Shown here one piece after another: positions 43,990 through 55,490 of a stretch of 64,000 bases of DNA (the first letter of the stretch is position 1; every line of letters starts with the position of its first letter). The DNA is taken from the NCBI GenBank assembly GCA_946406115.1, contig OX291552.1, forward strand, positions 682,001 through 746,000, written 5' to 3'. Under the pieces are notes generated by a model, which ran no database searches, had not been told where the DNA came from, and worked only from the letters and a program-made list of their open reading frames with translations. Position numbers and translations under genes: made by a program. Source of the stretch: Apoda limacodes (taxonomy: Eukaryota; Arthropoda; Insecta; Lepidoptera; Limacodidae).

Positions 43990-44229
43990 AATGTTTGGCT
44001 AGTCAGAGTACGCGGCATGTCCTTTCACGTATTTATTATAGTTATATTTTAATAGACAGGTATTTGGCTAACAGACATATTTTAAGAGAGGTAGGGCATT
44101 GCAAGTACTTGCTCGAATAAGTCGCACGAACAAATAAAGCGAGGCATAGCAAGTACTTGCTCGAATGAGCGGCCCGAACTGGGGAAGTACCTCCACCTTA
44201 CATAAAACCGCGGCCACAATAACACTAAC
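43990..44229. repeat. Direct repeat pair
   Basis: GCAAGTACTTGCTCGAAT occurs twice about 55 bp apart (near 44101 and 44158), each followed by an AGC/AGTCGC...CGAAC segment. AGTACTTGCT-type self-complementarity is visible (CAAGTACTTG). Confidence 0.55.
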
Positions 44230-46600
44230 ATTGAGTAGTGTTGTGGTCCGGAGGACCGGCGGTGCTTGTTGCTGTCATTGCTCGGCGTAGACGCGACGTG
44301 CTGGTTCGGCAGTCAGAGAGACCTGATGTAACGGCTGACCGCTGGCCGCCCGCAGGTTGAACGGGATCCCGAATCCAAGGATCACTTAATCTCCGCCCTG
44401 GGAGACTGATCCGCCAGCCTGTGTAAAGAATCTGAAGTGGTATTCGTGCCGGAGAAGGAGACCGGAGTGGACCCGGCTACTACAACAGAGGGGGATCAGG
44501 GGCCCTTCCGCCCGCCGTGCCAGCAACCGTATTATCTACGCCATGCTTCGGCACTTTTAGTACCGCACATTTTGTCCTCTAAGCTGTAGGTTTTTTAAAT
44601 AAAATGGCCAAAAGAACGAAAAGGAAAAGAGTTTTCACAGCGGCTACTCCATCCACTTAAAATGTGGATTTTTGCATCAGGGGTATTCACGCAAATCTTA
44701 ACGCAGTCCACCTCCATCTCGAGACTGCGATTCTTATCCTAACGGAGACGCAGATATCCTGCTCGGCCGACACATCATACCTTCATTATCCCTGCTACAA
44801 AATCGAGCACAATTTTGTGAGCCGTGCCGGTGTATGTATGTTCGTCCGGGAGGATATATGCTGTCGCCGCCTTCATAGCCTTGAAGGAAGACAGTGACAT
44901 GTCGATATTGTGGATGCACGTAGATTACGGCAGCCACACTCGTATCTATGCGTGCCTATACAGGTCTCATAGCGGTGACACAGACGTAACTCGACTCTTC
45001 ACGCACCTGAGTTTGACAACTGACAAAGTTCTAGAGCAATATCCCACAGCAGAACTAGTTATTTTGGGGGACTTTAACGCCCACCATCGTGAGTGGCTCA
45101 GTTCTCGAACCAATAATTGTGCAGGGATATCTGCTCTTGTGCTGACTACACGTCCGGATGGATATTCCGTCTCAGTGGTTGCGCCTTTAGGCTCCTCGGA
45201 CCACTGTCTCGTTCGGACTCAAGTATCATGCACACAACCCGATCCATCTGGGTCAACTAATTGGCGTCGTGTGTGGCACTATAAGTCAGCAGACTGGGAT
45301 AGATTGCGAGAATTTTATGCATCGTACCCGCAGCCGCAGTCACTGAGACAATCCTCGCTGGTATGAAATGTTATATTCCTAACCCGTGAGTAGGTGCCGG
45401 CGTCAAAAAACGACCTTGGTCTTGCAGAGAAGCCAAAATTCTTAAGCAAACTGCATATGAGGCTTGGGCCACGGCTCGTAATAATAAGGATCCGAATATT
45501 TCTGAGGTAAAACGCAAATTAAATGTTGCCTCGAGTTGCAGTAAGAAAGCAACTGCCAGAGCAAAATTCCAATTCCAAAAGAGAAAGCCGATCTATTGGA
45601 CAGTCTATTTGCCTGAAACTCGAATATGAACGACGAAGGCGCTGTACCACCTACTATACCGTGGTGCGGTAAGACCATGCTGGAAATCTCCATAACACAG
45701 CGGGAGGTCCGGCGGGCGTTGCTTTCTCTAGACGTTCATAAGTCGAGTGGGCCAGACGGTATACTAGTAGTGGTGCTTAAGCAGTGTGCTCCTGAGTTAT
45801 GTCCTGTACTCACGCGCCTCTTGCAATCCTCAATTTCCGTCTTCATGGAAGCCCGCGAATGTGCACCCGGTGCCAAAAAGGGCGATAGATCAGATCCATT
45901 GAATTATAGGCCTATCGCTATTAAGTCTCTCCTCTCCAAGGTGATGGAGCGTGTGATCAACACACAGCTTCTAAGATACCTAGAAGAACACGACCTGGTC
46001 AGTGATCGTCAATATGGCTTTCGCCACAGTCGCTCGACAGGCGACCTTCTGGTGTATCTTACTCACCGATTGGCACTAGCCAAGAGTCAGGGGAAGGCAT
46101 AGGCATGAAGCCTGGACGTAGCGAAGGCGTTTGATGAGGTCCGGCACCGAGGTCTTCTCTCGAAGTTGCCATCTTACGGTGTACCCCAGGGTTTGTGCAA
46201 ATAGGTGGCTAGCTTTTGTCCGGCAGACGCATACGAACCGTAGTTGACAGTAGTTGCTCTGATAGCATGGACATTAATGCTGGTGTCCCGCAAGGCTCCG
46301 TGCTGTCTCATACGTTGTTTCTACTGCATATCAATGACATGTTGGACATCTACAAAATACATTGCTATGTAGATGACAGTACCGGAGCGCCTATTACACG
46401 GGTCGCGCAAACATCCCTCGTTCCGTTGTGGAGGAAAACCGCGGAGAACTTGTGTCTCAAATCGAGATCACACTGTCCAAGGTCTCTGACTGGGGACGGG
46501 TAAACTTAGTCCGATTCAACCCTACAAAGACACAAGTCTGCGCGTTCAACGCTAAGAAAACCCCATTCACTGTAGTCCAACAATATCAGAACCAGGGATC
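44230..46600 (+). mobile_element. CR1/Jockey-type LINE, copy 1 (5' region to RT, no 3' end)
   Basis: 44230-44600 is GC-rich 5' sequence. The coding part starts near ATGGCCAAAAGAACG at about 44604. Endonuclease pieces: ILTETQISC, VILGDFNAHHREW, APLGSSDHCLVRT (44664-45366). RT pieces: VHKSSGPDGILVVVLKQCAP, NYRPIAIKSLLSKVMERVIN, YGFRHSRSTGDLLVYLTHR, NAGVPQGSVLS, HINDML and HCYVDDSTG (45626-46613). Several stops, shifts and an internal deletion near 45840 break it. It ends abruptly at about 46590 without the family tail. Confidence 0.82.
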
Positions 46601-46720
46601 GGAAACCGGTTAAATTTTCAAACCGGTTTCGGTCATGGACCCCAAACCGAAATGTATTTCGGTTTCGGTTGTATTCAACCATTTTAAACCGTTTGTGGAG
46701 TGAAATTGACCAGTTAATTT
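46600..46720. repeat. CGGTTTCGGTT-rich repeat
   Basis: Alternating AACCGG and CCGAAA words (AAACCGGTTTCGGTC, AAACCGAAATG, TTTCGGTTTCGGTTG) form an imperfect palindromic patch right at the broken end of LINE copy 1. Probably the edge of another transposon. Confidence 0.45.
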
Positions 46721-46811
46721 GAGTTTAATTAGACGAGCGCCATCTCTTGTATCTAATCCGTAACTAAATACATAGTTCTTAATTTACACTTATAATAATA
46801 CCTTCCTTTTA

Positions 46812-47430
46812 AGGGTTCCGTAGCCAATTGGCAAAAAACAGAACCCTTATAGATTCGTCATGTCTGTCTGTCCGTCCGTCCGTATGTCACAGCCACTTTT
46901 TCCGAAACTATAAGAACTATACTGTTGGAACTTGGTAAGTAAATGTATTCTGTGAAGCGCATTAAGATTTTCACACAAAAATAGAAGAAAAACGGTAAAT
47001 TTTGGGGGTTCACCATACTTAGAACTAAAACTCGAAAATTTTTATAGATAGGTTCTTTAAAAATGATATTGAGGTTTCTTATATAATTTTTTTTCTGTAC
47101 TGAATAGTTTACGCCTGAAACACTTCCAAAGTGGTAAAATGAGTCCCCCCTCCCCTGTCACTTCTATAGTAAGAGAATGATAAAACTAAAAAAAATATAT
47201 GATGTACATTACCATGCAAACTTCCACCAAAAATTTGTTTGAACGAGATCTAGTAAGTAGTTTTTTTTAATACGTCATAAATCGTAAACCGCAATTTACC
47301 TTTCATTCAATCAACTCAAATATAAAAATAAAATAAAAACATATTTTTTGTTTGTTTGTAAAGTACGTAAACGGTGGTAGGTACAGAACCCTCGGTGCGT
47401 GAGTTCAACTCGCACTTGGCCGGTTTTTTT
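46812..47430 (+). repeat. Family A interspersed repeat, full-length copy
   Basis: Starts AGGGTTCCGTAGCC and ends GTGCGTGAGTTCAACTCGCA then CTTGGCCGGTTTTTTT. CTGTCTGTCCGTCCGTCCGT is near the start. It separates LINE copies 1 and 2. Confidence 0.75.
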
Positions 47431-47667
47431 AGTTATAGTACCTACCTACCTACCTAACTGAACTGGTATAAACAAATTTATCAGCTATAGGTAAATTAGG
47501 TACAATCAAAGGCAATAAAATCTTAAAATACTGATTGTAATGCAAAATTCGAGGACATACATAATAGTAAATTTAAATAAAAGCTTTTGATTACCTAAAT
47601 GAACTGCCTACAACCTTTCATTAAACATATTTTTATTAAGTCTCAGTAATTTTTTTTTAAAACGGGA

Positions 47668-50560
47668 AAAACAACAAATAGGAAAAGAGTTTTTACAGCG
47701 GCCGCGCCATCCACATGTAATGTGCAGTTTTGTAACATTAGGGTATGCACGCAAATCTTAAAGCTTTACCTTCATGTGGAGACTGCGATGCCGACCATTC
47801 TTTTTCTAACGGCGACGCAGCTATCCTGCCCGGCCGATACATCATACCTTCACTATCCCGGCTACAAACTAAAGCACAATTTTGTGAGTCGTGCTAGTGT
47901 ATGTATATCCGGGAGGATATCTGCTGTCGCCTTCATAGCCTTGAAGACAGGGACCTGTCGATATTGTGGGTGCGCGTAGATTACGGCGGCCACACTCGTA
48001 TCTCTGCGTGCCTATAAAGGTCTCATAACGGTGATACGGACGTAGCTCGACTCTTCACGCACCTGAGTTTGCCGACTGATAAAGTTCTAGAGCAATATCC
48101 CACAGCACTAGTTATTTTGGGAGACTTCAACGCCCACCATCGTGAGTGTCTCAGTTCTCGAACCAATAACTACGCAGGGATCATGAATACTCATCTCAGC
48201 TGGTATTTTCTCCAACGAGAATACCAGATAAAGCGGAACATACGAGCTCCTTACAGAACCTGCTGCTGACTGAATACACGTCCGGACGGATATTCCATCT
48301 CAGTGGATGCGCCTTTAGGCTCCTCGGACCACTGTCTCGTTCGGACTCAAGTGTAATGCACACAACCCGATCCATCTGGGCCGACTAATTGGCGTCGTGT
48401 ATGGCATTATAAGTTCGAAGACTGGGATGGATTATGAGAATTTTATGCATCGTACCCGTGGAGGCAGATCTGCTTTAGCTCAGAAGACCCTGACGTCTGC
48501 GCAGCCGCATTCACTGATACAATCCTCGCTGGTATGGAATGTAATATTCCTAACCCGCGAGTAGCTGCCGGCGTCAAAAGACGACCGTGGTTTAATAGGT
48601 TGCAGAGAAGCTAAAATTCTTATTTATTCTTATCTTGCATATAAGGCTTAGACCACGGCTCATAATAATGAGGATCCGAATATTTCTGAGGTAAAACGCA
48701 AATTAAAGGCTGCCTCTAGGTTCAGTAAGAAAGCAACTGCCAGAGCAAAATTCCAGTTCATCGGCAAAATAGGTGGGCGAGCTATCCTTCTGGGAGTTGT
48801 GCTTTCTGGTCGCTTACCAAAGCTGCCGAAGGGAAGTTTTGCCTGTCGTCGTTACCACCACTGCGAAATACGGACGGTGACTTGGCCCATAGTGCTAAAG
48901 ATAAAGCCGATCTACTGGGCAGTCTCTTTGCCTCAAACTCGAATATAAACGATAAAGGCGCTGTACTACCTTCTATACCGTGGTGCGGTAAGACCATGCC
49001 GGAAATATCCATAACACAGCGGGAGGTCCGGCGGGCGTTGCTTGCTCTAGACGTTCATAAGTCGAGTGGCCTAGACGATATACCCGCAGTGGTGGTTAAG
49101 CAGTTTGCTCCTGAGTTATGTCCTGTACTTAAACGCCACTTCGCGTTTTCCTACTACACTAGGCAAATTCCGTCTTCATGGAAGACCGCAAATGTGCACC
49201 CGGTGCCCAGAAAGAGCGATAGATCAGATCCATCGAATTGCAAGCCTATCGCTATTACCTCTCTCCTCTCCAAGGTGATGGAGCGTGTGATCAACACACA
49301 GCTTCTGAGATACCTAGAAGATCACGGCCTGGTCAGTGAGCGTCAATATGGCTTTCGCCACGGTCGCTCGACTGGTGACCTTCTAGTGTATCTCACACAT
49401 CGATTGGTACTAGCCATTGAGAGACAGGGGGAGGCATTGGCATGTAGCCTGGACATAGCGAAGGCGTTCGATCGGGTCTGGCACCGGGGTTTTCTATCAA
49501 AGTGGCGATCTTATGGAGTGCCCGAGGGTTTGTGCAAATCGGTGGCTAGCTTTTGGGCCAGCAGGCGCATACGAACCGTAGTTGACGGTAGTTGCTCTGA
49601 TAGCATGGACATTAATGCTAGTGTCCCGCAAGGCTCTGTGCTGTCTCATACGTTGTTTCTACTGCATATCAATGACATGTTGGACATCTTCAAAATACAT
49701 TGCTATGTAGATGACAGTACTGGAGACGCCTATTACACGGATCGTGCAAACATTCCTCGTTCCGTTGTGGAAGAAAACCGCGGAGAACTTGTGTCTCAAA
49801 TCGAGACCACACTGTCTGAGGTCTCTGACTGGGGACGGGTAAACTTGGTCCGATTCAATCCTACGACTAAGACTACGACACAAGTCTGCGCGTTCACTGC
49901 TAAGAAAACCCCATTCACTGTGGTCCCACAATTCCAGAACACTCCCCACTCCACTCCAAGAGCATTGGGATTCTTGGTGTTGACATCTCCAGCGATGTTC
50001 AGTTCCGAGATCATTTACAAGATAAGGTGAAGCTGGCGTCCAAAAAACTAGGTGTACTCAAAAGAGCGGGGCAGTACTTCATGTCGGGGCAGAGGTTGCT
50101 GCTTTACAAGTTGCAAGTTCGGCCCCATATGGAGTACTGCTGCCATCTCTGGTCAGGTGCACCCGGATACAACGACGGGCTGTGAGAATTGTTGACGATC
50201 CCAAACTCACTTGCCTAATCGAACCCTTAAGTCTGAGGAAAGACTTTGCCTCCCTGTGTGTGTTCTACCGCTTGTACAATGGGATTTGTTCTGAGGAATT
50301 GATTGAAATTATGCCTACGGCTACTTTCTACCATCGCACCGCTCGCCATCGGCAGGGAATTCATTCTCACACTTTAGAACCGAAATGGTCGCGTACAGTG
50401 CTGTTTCAGAGAAACTTCCTCCCGCGAACGCTTGGGTTGTGGAATGAGCTCCCTGCCAAGGTTTTTTCTAAGACTACAGTATGGGGTTCTTCATAAAAGA
50501 AGTTATTGGATTTTGGAAGGGTCGGCAACGCGCGAGTGATACTTCTAGTGTTGCAAGCAT
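47668..50560 (+). mobile_element. CR1/Jockey-type LINE, copy 2 (RT largely open)
   Basis: Endonuclease region 47722-48370 is broken by shifts (LTATQLSC, VILGDFNAHHREC). The RT frame 48882-50030 stays open for 382 codons: EVRRALLALDVHKSSGLDD, IAITSLLSKVMERVINTQL, CSLDIAKAFDRVWH (motif A Asp), PQGSVLSHTLFLLHINDML, HCYVDDSTGDAYY (catalytic DD). A shift follows, and 50182-50496 holds the C-terminal part (LSLRKDFASLCVFYRLYNG, ELPAKVFSKTTVW). It ends GGTCGGCAACGCGCGAGTGA...TTGCAAGCA, lacking the last ~60 bp of the tail. Confidence 0.85.
48882..50030 (+). pseudogene. LINE reverse transcriptase, 382-codon open part of copy 2
   Basis: This is the longest intact piece of the LINE enzyme here. It contains the RT fingers, palm motif A (FDRVWH), the PQGSVLS motif and the YVDD active site. 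The same order appears in copy 1. A family enzyme nicks a target and copies its RNA there (target-primed reverse transcription). Without an intact endonuclease and C-terminus it should not be active. PQGSVLS is preceded by NAS here where copy 1 has NAG. Confidence 0.8.
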
Positions 50561-50639
50561 AAAGAAATAAAGTAATATGTCTTGTAGGACCTGAGTAATA
50601 TAAGTTTCATTTAATATTATATATAATAATTTCACTATG

Positions 50640-50750
50640 AAAAATTATCGTATCCGTAGCCTAGTGAATAGGGGTATCAGATCTAATTACGTGTATTGAG
50701 AGCAATGGAGGTTGTGGATTCGAATATCACCTTATGCCTTTCTTTTTGTT
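50640..50750 (+). repeat. tRNA-like SINE scrap
   Basis: CCGTAGCCTAGTGAATAGG and GGTTGTGGATTCGAATATC resemble A and B boxes of a tRNA-derived SINE. It does not look like a functional tRNA. Confidence 0.4.
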
Positions 50751-50956
50751 TTTGTTACATTTTACGAATTATGAATATTTTGTTCAGTTAAACCAATTTA
50801 GCTTAGACCAATTTTCTAATAGCTATTAAGTTAGATGCGGACACTACGTAGGTAGACATTTTATTTTTGTCGTTGTGGATGTGTTACTGTGGGTGCTTGT
50901 GTTGATAACGTTGTTTGGTGTTTTTATTAAATTTCTTTGCTAAAAAAAATTTGCAG

Positions 50957-52073
50957 GCCAATATTAATATTCAAGAGAGGATGCGTATTATAGAACTATA
51001 TAATATGGGTTACAATATATCTCAAATTTGCAATGAGACTGGTTTTACCGTAAGTATTTTATTTGATGTTAATGTTATATCATAATTTTTTAATACCACA
51101 CTTTTTTGTAAGTAAATTTCTAAAAAAATATAATTATTAAATTTAATATAATTCAGTAGTTTGCAAAATGTTAATTTCAATCCGGCTATTTGGTTTTTAG
51201 TGGATTTCTGTAAAGCGTTGGATCTCGCGAAACCAAGAGAAGGGGAGTTTATCAACTCGACCTCGAAGTGGACGCCCGCGGCACATTGATGCGACTCAAA
51301 GGAGATTTATGGTGGAACAATACGAGAACAATGGTTTCATACCAACTGCTGAGTTAGGTAACATTTTTCATACATCTACACAGACTGTTCGTCGAGCTCT
51401 GCATATTGAAGGATTGCATCATAGAAAGCCTGCTAGAAAACCATTTTTAACTAATACCCATAAACAAAATAGATTGTTGTTTGCAAGGGAGTATTTAGAT
51501 TTTGACTGGGAGCACACCTTATTCACCGATGAGAAGTCGTTTGCATCATCTGAAAACGGGAGGGTTTATTTGTGGCGCAGAAATGGCACCGGTTATGCAG
51601 AACAAAATGTTGTCCCAAATATGGAATCTGGACGGATAACACTAAATATGTGGGGGTGGATGACTGCGGCTGGACCTGGTGAATTAATCTCGATATCAGG
51701 GCGCGCTAGAGCTTCACATTATGTGGAAGTGTTAGACGAGATCATGTTGCCAACAGCGCGGTGTGTTTATCCATTAGCTGATATGCCACAAATACAATTT
51801 ATGCATGATAACTGTCCTGTGCATCGAGCGCATATAATGCAAGATTGGTTTACTCACCACCCGGACATTAATGTTATTCCTTGGCGTGCAAAATCACCAG
51901 ATTTAAATCCCATAAAAAACCTATGGGGTTTGATGGTACAAAGATGGGACATGCGAAATGAAAGAACTATAGAGTCATTAGAGGCTCACTGTTTAGAAAT
52001 TTGGAACAATATTAGAGGAACAGATATCTGTTCTAATATAGTCGTATCTATGCGGCTTGCTTGCTGTAATTGA
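50957..52073 (+). pseudogene. Tc1/mariner-like transposase with intron, lacking the third catalytic residue
   Basis: Exon 50957-51049 (IQERMRIIELYNMGYNISQI, the first HTH) ends at GTAAGT. A 151-bp intron runs to TTTTTAG at 51200. Exon 51201-52073 continues in phase 0 with WISVKRWISRNQEKGS, RPRSGRPRHID and the catalytic core HTLFTDEKSF (Asp), QFMHDNCPVHRAH (Asp) and SPDLNPIKNLWG, where the expected Glu is Lys; 35 residues lie between the second Asp and this Lys. A TTTGCAG acceptor before 50957 suggests a further upstream exon. Near the C-terminus the frame shifts: the frame stops at ACCN, while the adjoining frame continues LLAVIENNGGYIKY. Not catalytic as it stands. Confidence 0.75.
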
Positions 52074-52100
52074 AAATAATGGAGGTTATATTAAATACTT

Positions 52101-52484
52101 AAAAAATCGGCCAAGTGCGAATCGGACTCGCGCACGAAGGGTTCCGTATCATTATCGTTAAAAACGGCATTAAAAAAAATTTAAAGTAACTATATAATTA
52201 AATATTCTGTAAATATTTTAAGCGTCTACCTGTTGCCGTTAGCAATATCGAGAAAATCGAGCAAAAAAATCACGTTTGTTGTATGGGAGCCCCCTTAAAT
52301 ATTTATTTTAATCTGTTTTTTAGTATTTGTTGTTATAGCGGCAATAGAAATACATTTTCTGTAAAAAATTTTACTGTCTAAGTATTACGGTTCATGAGAT
52401 ACAGCCTGGCGACGGACGGACGGACAGCGGAGTCTTAGTAATAGTGTTCCACTAATTACCCTTTGGGTATGGAACCCTAAAAAT
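52101..52484 (-). repeat. Interspersed repeat (family B), copy 1
   Basis: On the plus strand it starts AATCGGCCAAGTGCGAATCG...CGCGCACGAAGGGTTCCGTA and ends GACGGACGGACAGCGGAGTC...TATGGAACCCTAAAAA. It shares the palindromic end with family A but has a different body. It directly follows the Tc1-like gene. Confidence 0.75.
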
Positions 52485-52489
52485 AAAGT

Positions 52490-53340
52490 AATACTATTAT
52501 TACAGATATTATTTTACATTTCAATATATTTAAGACATAACATATTTATTTTCACTTTTTGTTTTTCAAAATATAGCAGCGTTACCGAATGAATGGTGAC
52601 TTGTATTTTTTTTTATTCTTAAGGTTAAGTTTCAATTTTCTTTTCATTACGAAAACGAATACTTAAGCTATAACCATAGGAAATATATATATATTTATAA
52701 AATTTTAATAACAACCATTTATATTAGATTGCATGTGTTTTAATTCTTGCAAACAAAACAAAAAGTTCTCATACCAATTGGTCCTTTTCAGAGAGAACTA
52801 GATGTCAAAACATAAAAAAAATAATTCCTAACAAAAATACTCAAAAGAAGCATAGGCTTGCCAATTAATGTCGCATCGCCTATGAATCATACCACTGGAC
52901 AGACAACTCTTACTGCGAAATAAATAATACCTATGTAGAACGACACTGCAGTTTACACCTTATTTATTTTATTAATTTGTTAGGTTAAAAAACCAAAAGA
53001 AATAAGAACGGTTTAAAGAACCTGGTTCCAGTATTTAGTATAAAGAGAACTAAACCTAATTTCGTCGATTTAAGGTTAATATTATTCACAGTTCTGATAA
53101 TGTTAATGTGTGAGTGCGAGATTCACAAAATGGCTCCACGCAATTACACTATGCATGGACTTTTGCAAATGTACTGTACATATATATTTAAACACTATTA
53201 TTATTTCTCAATGATTTTAAGTTTGAGTACCAAGTATTTTTTTTATATAGTATCCTACACGTCTTTGTTTACGTGAAATATGCTTATTTGTATTTAAAAA
53301 AGAAATATTTTTGATTAAAAATAAATACATTTTTGCCGAA
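52490..53340. other. No gene seen
   Basis: AT-rich DNA without recognisable features. Confidence 0.4.
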
Positions 53341-53346
53341 AAGTTT

Positions 53347-53753
53347 TTAAGCTATTGCATAGCTTTTATCGCGGGCTCTGAACGCGGCGACCGAATCAAG
53401 AAATTCCGTAACGAAAAAACCTCGTACGGAAAATCAATTTTAAGGCGAAAAAAAATTTTATTTTATATATTTTTTTGATGACAGTCATAAGTTTAGGAGT
53501 TTTATTAGTACTGTAGTAGTAGTGAAGTAGTAGTAGGAGTTATAAGAGTCGAAACACGATTGAATAAACTTGACTCGATACAATAAAATCGCAAAGTTTC
53601 CTCTAAATCTTCATTTTTAGAGAGATCACGTCGCGTGGGCCAGCCATTACGCGGCTCTCGCCTTCCATCAGTCGCCCGCAGCGCCTCGTCGAGAGTACTT
53701 GCGCCCACCCCGCTGCCGCCGATAAAAAATATTATGCAATAGCTTTACCGCGG
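53347..53753. mobile_element. MITE-like element with ~35-bp imperfect inverted ends
   Basis: The left end TAAGCTATTGCATAGCTTTT...ATCGCGGG resembles the reverse complement of the right end (TAAAGCTATTGCATAATATT...ATCGGCGG). The GC-rich interior includes CGCGGGCTCTGAACGCGGCG. The open frames on the minus strand here are likely by-products. Confidence 0.5.
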
Positions 53754-53754
53754 C

Positions 53755-54455
53755 AGTCCCCGAGTGCCACTGTTCTTTTTTTTTATAAATATACCCAATA
53801 GTTTTTGAAACTAACACAGATACTTTTGGCTTTTTTGGGTCCCAATGAACAAATTGACACGTATCCAATGACTGTTGTAGGGTGGGGACGGGGTCCATAC
53901 AAAATCCCCCATGGTCCTGAAAACACGATTTCTTTTTTTTCTTTAATTTGAACAGTCGATTTGTTTACCCAAAGCAGATAATTTAGGATAATTTGACTTG
54001 GCTAGTTTTTAGCAGCAAACCAAATTTTAAAAAGAGTATATAATATGTTGACCTTACAATATAAAAACAGTAACTTGCGTATAACATAGATATGAAAAGT
54101 TGTTTTAATTTAATTATTTTCTTTATTTATTTTGCATAATGTGTTGGACAATAAGATGTTTATAAATATTATAGGCACAATTCACATTATACCTCATATG
54201 TAATTAATATCAGTCTGTACTTTAATACTTTAAAACACACAAGATAAAAAAATCACACTATACCTAAGTAATTTTTTTTAATTAAAAAAATCATATCAGC
54301 ACTATTTATTTTATTTAATAAATCTCATTTCCCCTAAATTATCTTATACAAATTATATTAACTAAAAATATCAAAAACATACTATAAATAAAATTCATTT
54401 TTACAGTTAAAAAGTTCTATTTAGATTTCTTACTTGACAAAAACTTTTTAACAAA
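53755..54455. other. No gene seen
   Basis: AT-rich DNA. A 76-codon minus-strand frame reaching 53898 is partly inside the MITE-like element and unsupported. Confidence 0.4.
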
Positions 54456-54459
54456 AATA

Positions 54460-54637
54460 AACAACCGGCTTCAAAAAGATGCACTAAAAGGTAAAATAAT
54501 TATTTATTTCCAAAAATCTGATCTCAATAACAGTTTGAAGTTGGTTTCATGCAAGTGAAGTGTGTTATAAACTGTTAGGTAACAAGGCAAAAAAAAAGTC
54601 GAATTGAGAATCTTCTCCTCTTTTGAAGTCGATTGAA
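54460..54637. repeat. Lepidopteran repeat (ACCGGCTTCAAAAAGATGCA type)
   Basis: ACAACCGGCTTCAAAAAGAT at the left and CTCCTCTTTTGAAGTCGATT at the right are partly inverted, as in a non-autonomous DNA element. Confidence 0.45.
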
Positions 54638-54640
54638 ACA

Positions 54641-55008
54641 ATCGGCCAAGTGCGAGTCGGACTCGCGCACGAAGGGTTACGTACTATCTATAAAAACGGC
54701 AAAAAAAATCACGTTTGCTGTTGAATAGGAGCCCCCCTAAAATTTTTGATTTATTTTAATTTAATTATTTTCATCAATATCGAGCAAAAAATCACGTTTT
54801 TGTATGGGAGCCCTTTGAAATATTAATTTTATTCTGTTTTTAGTATTTGTTGTTATAGCGCCAACAGAAATACATCTTTTGTGAAAATTACAACTGTCTA
54901 ACTATCACGGTTCATGAGATGCAGCCTGGTGATAGACGGACGGACGGACAGCGGAGTCTTAGTAATAGGGTTCCGCTAATTAACCTTTGGGTACGGAACC
55001 CTAAAAAA
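54641..55008 (-). repeat. Interspersed repeat (family B), copy 2
   Basis: Plus strand ATCGGCCAAGTGCGAGTCGG...ACGGACGGACGGACAGCGGA...GGGTACGGAACCCTAAAAAA, matching 52101-52484 including TTAGTATTTGTTGTTATAGC. Confidence 0.78.
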
Positions 55009-55009
55009 G

Positions 55010-55475
55010 GATATATAAAGTCATTTTCTTTAAATTATCATAACAAAAAATCTATTAATGCAATGTCAATATTTTTTATATTTATAAAATCATTTACACA
55101 TTATAAACATTTTCTGACGAGCCAATTCTTCAGTTTCATTTTAAATAGGTTGTTGGGCAATTCTGCGAAGGTACCGGGGTGTTTATTAAATATAATAATT
55201 GACGCTGAATTTTTTTAAATGTCGTTGTAAAACATAAAGGTTCCTTTAGTTTATTGGGGTACGTATAGACAATTGTCTATGTTTTTTTAAATAAGTGTAT
55301 TTTATTTTTCATTATATTTAATTATACGCCAACTTCAAGTAAGTATAAGGCAAACTTAGTATTTTTATTGAATTAGCAATAGCTTACATGACTGCAAAAG
55401 TGTACCCTACACGGTACACCACATACACGAGTAGCTCGAATGCATTTTCTTTTGTAAGATGCAAGTTCGATTTAT
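55010..55475. other. No gene seen
   Basis: AT-rich DNA flanking the inverted-repeat nest. Confidence 0.4.
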
Positions 55476-55490
55476 TTTCGACGAATTGCC

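Noticed and set aside
50600..52100. Tc1 terminal inverted repeats
   Set aside because: No convincing matching ends around the transposase; the right side is taken up by a family B repeat.
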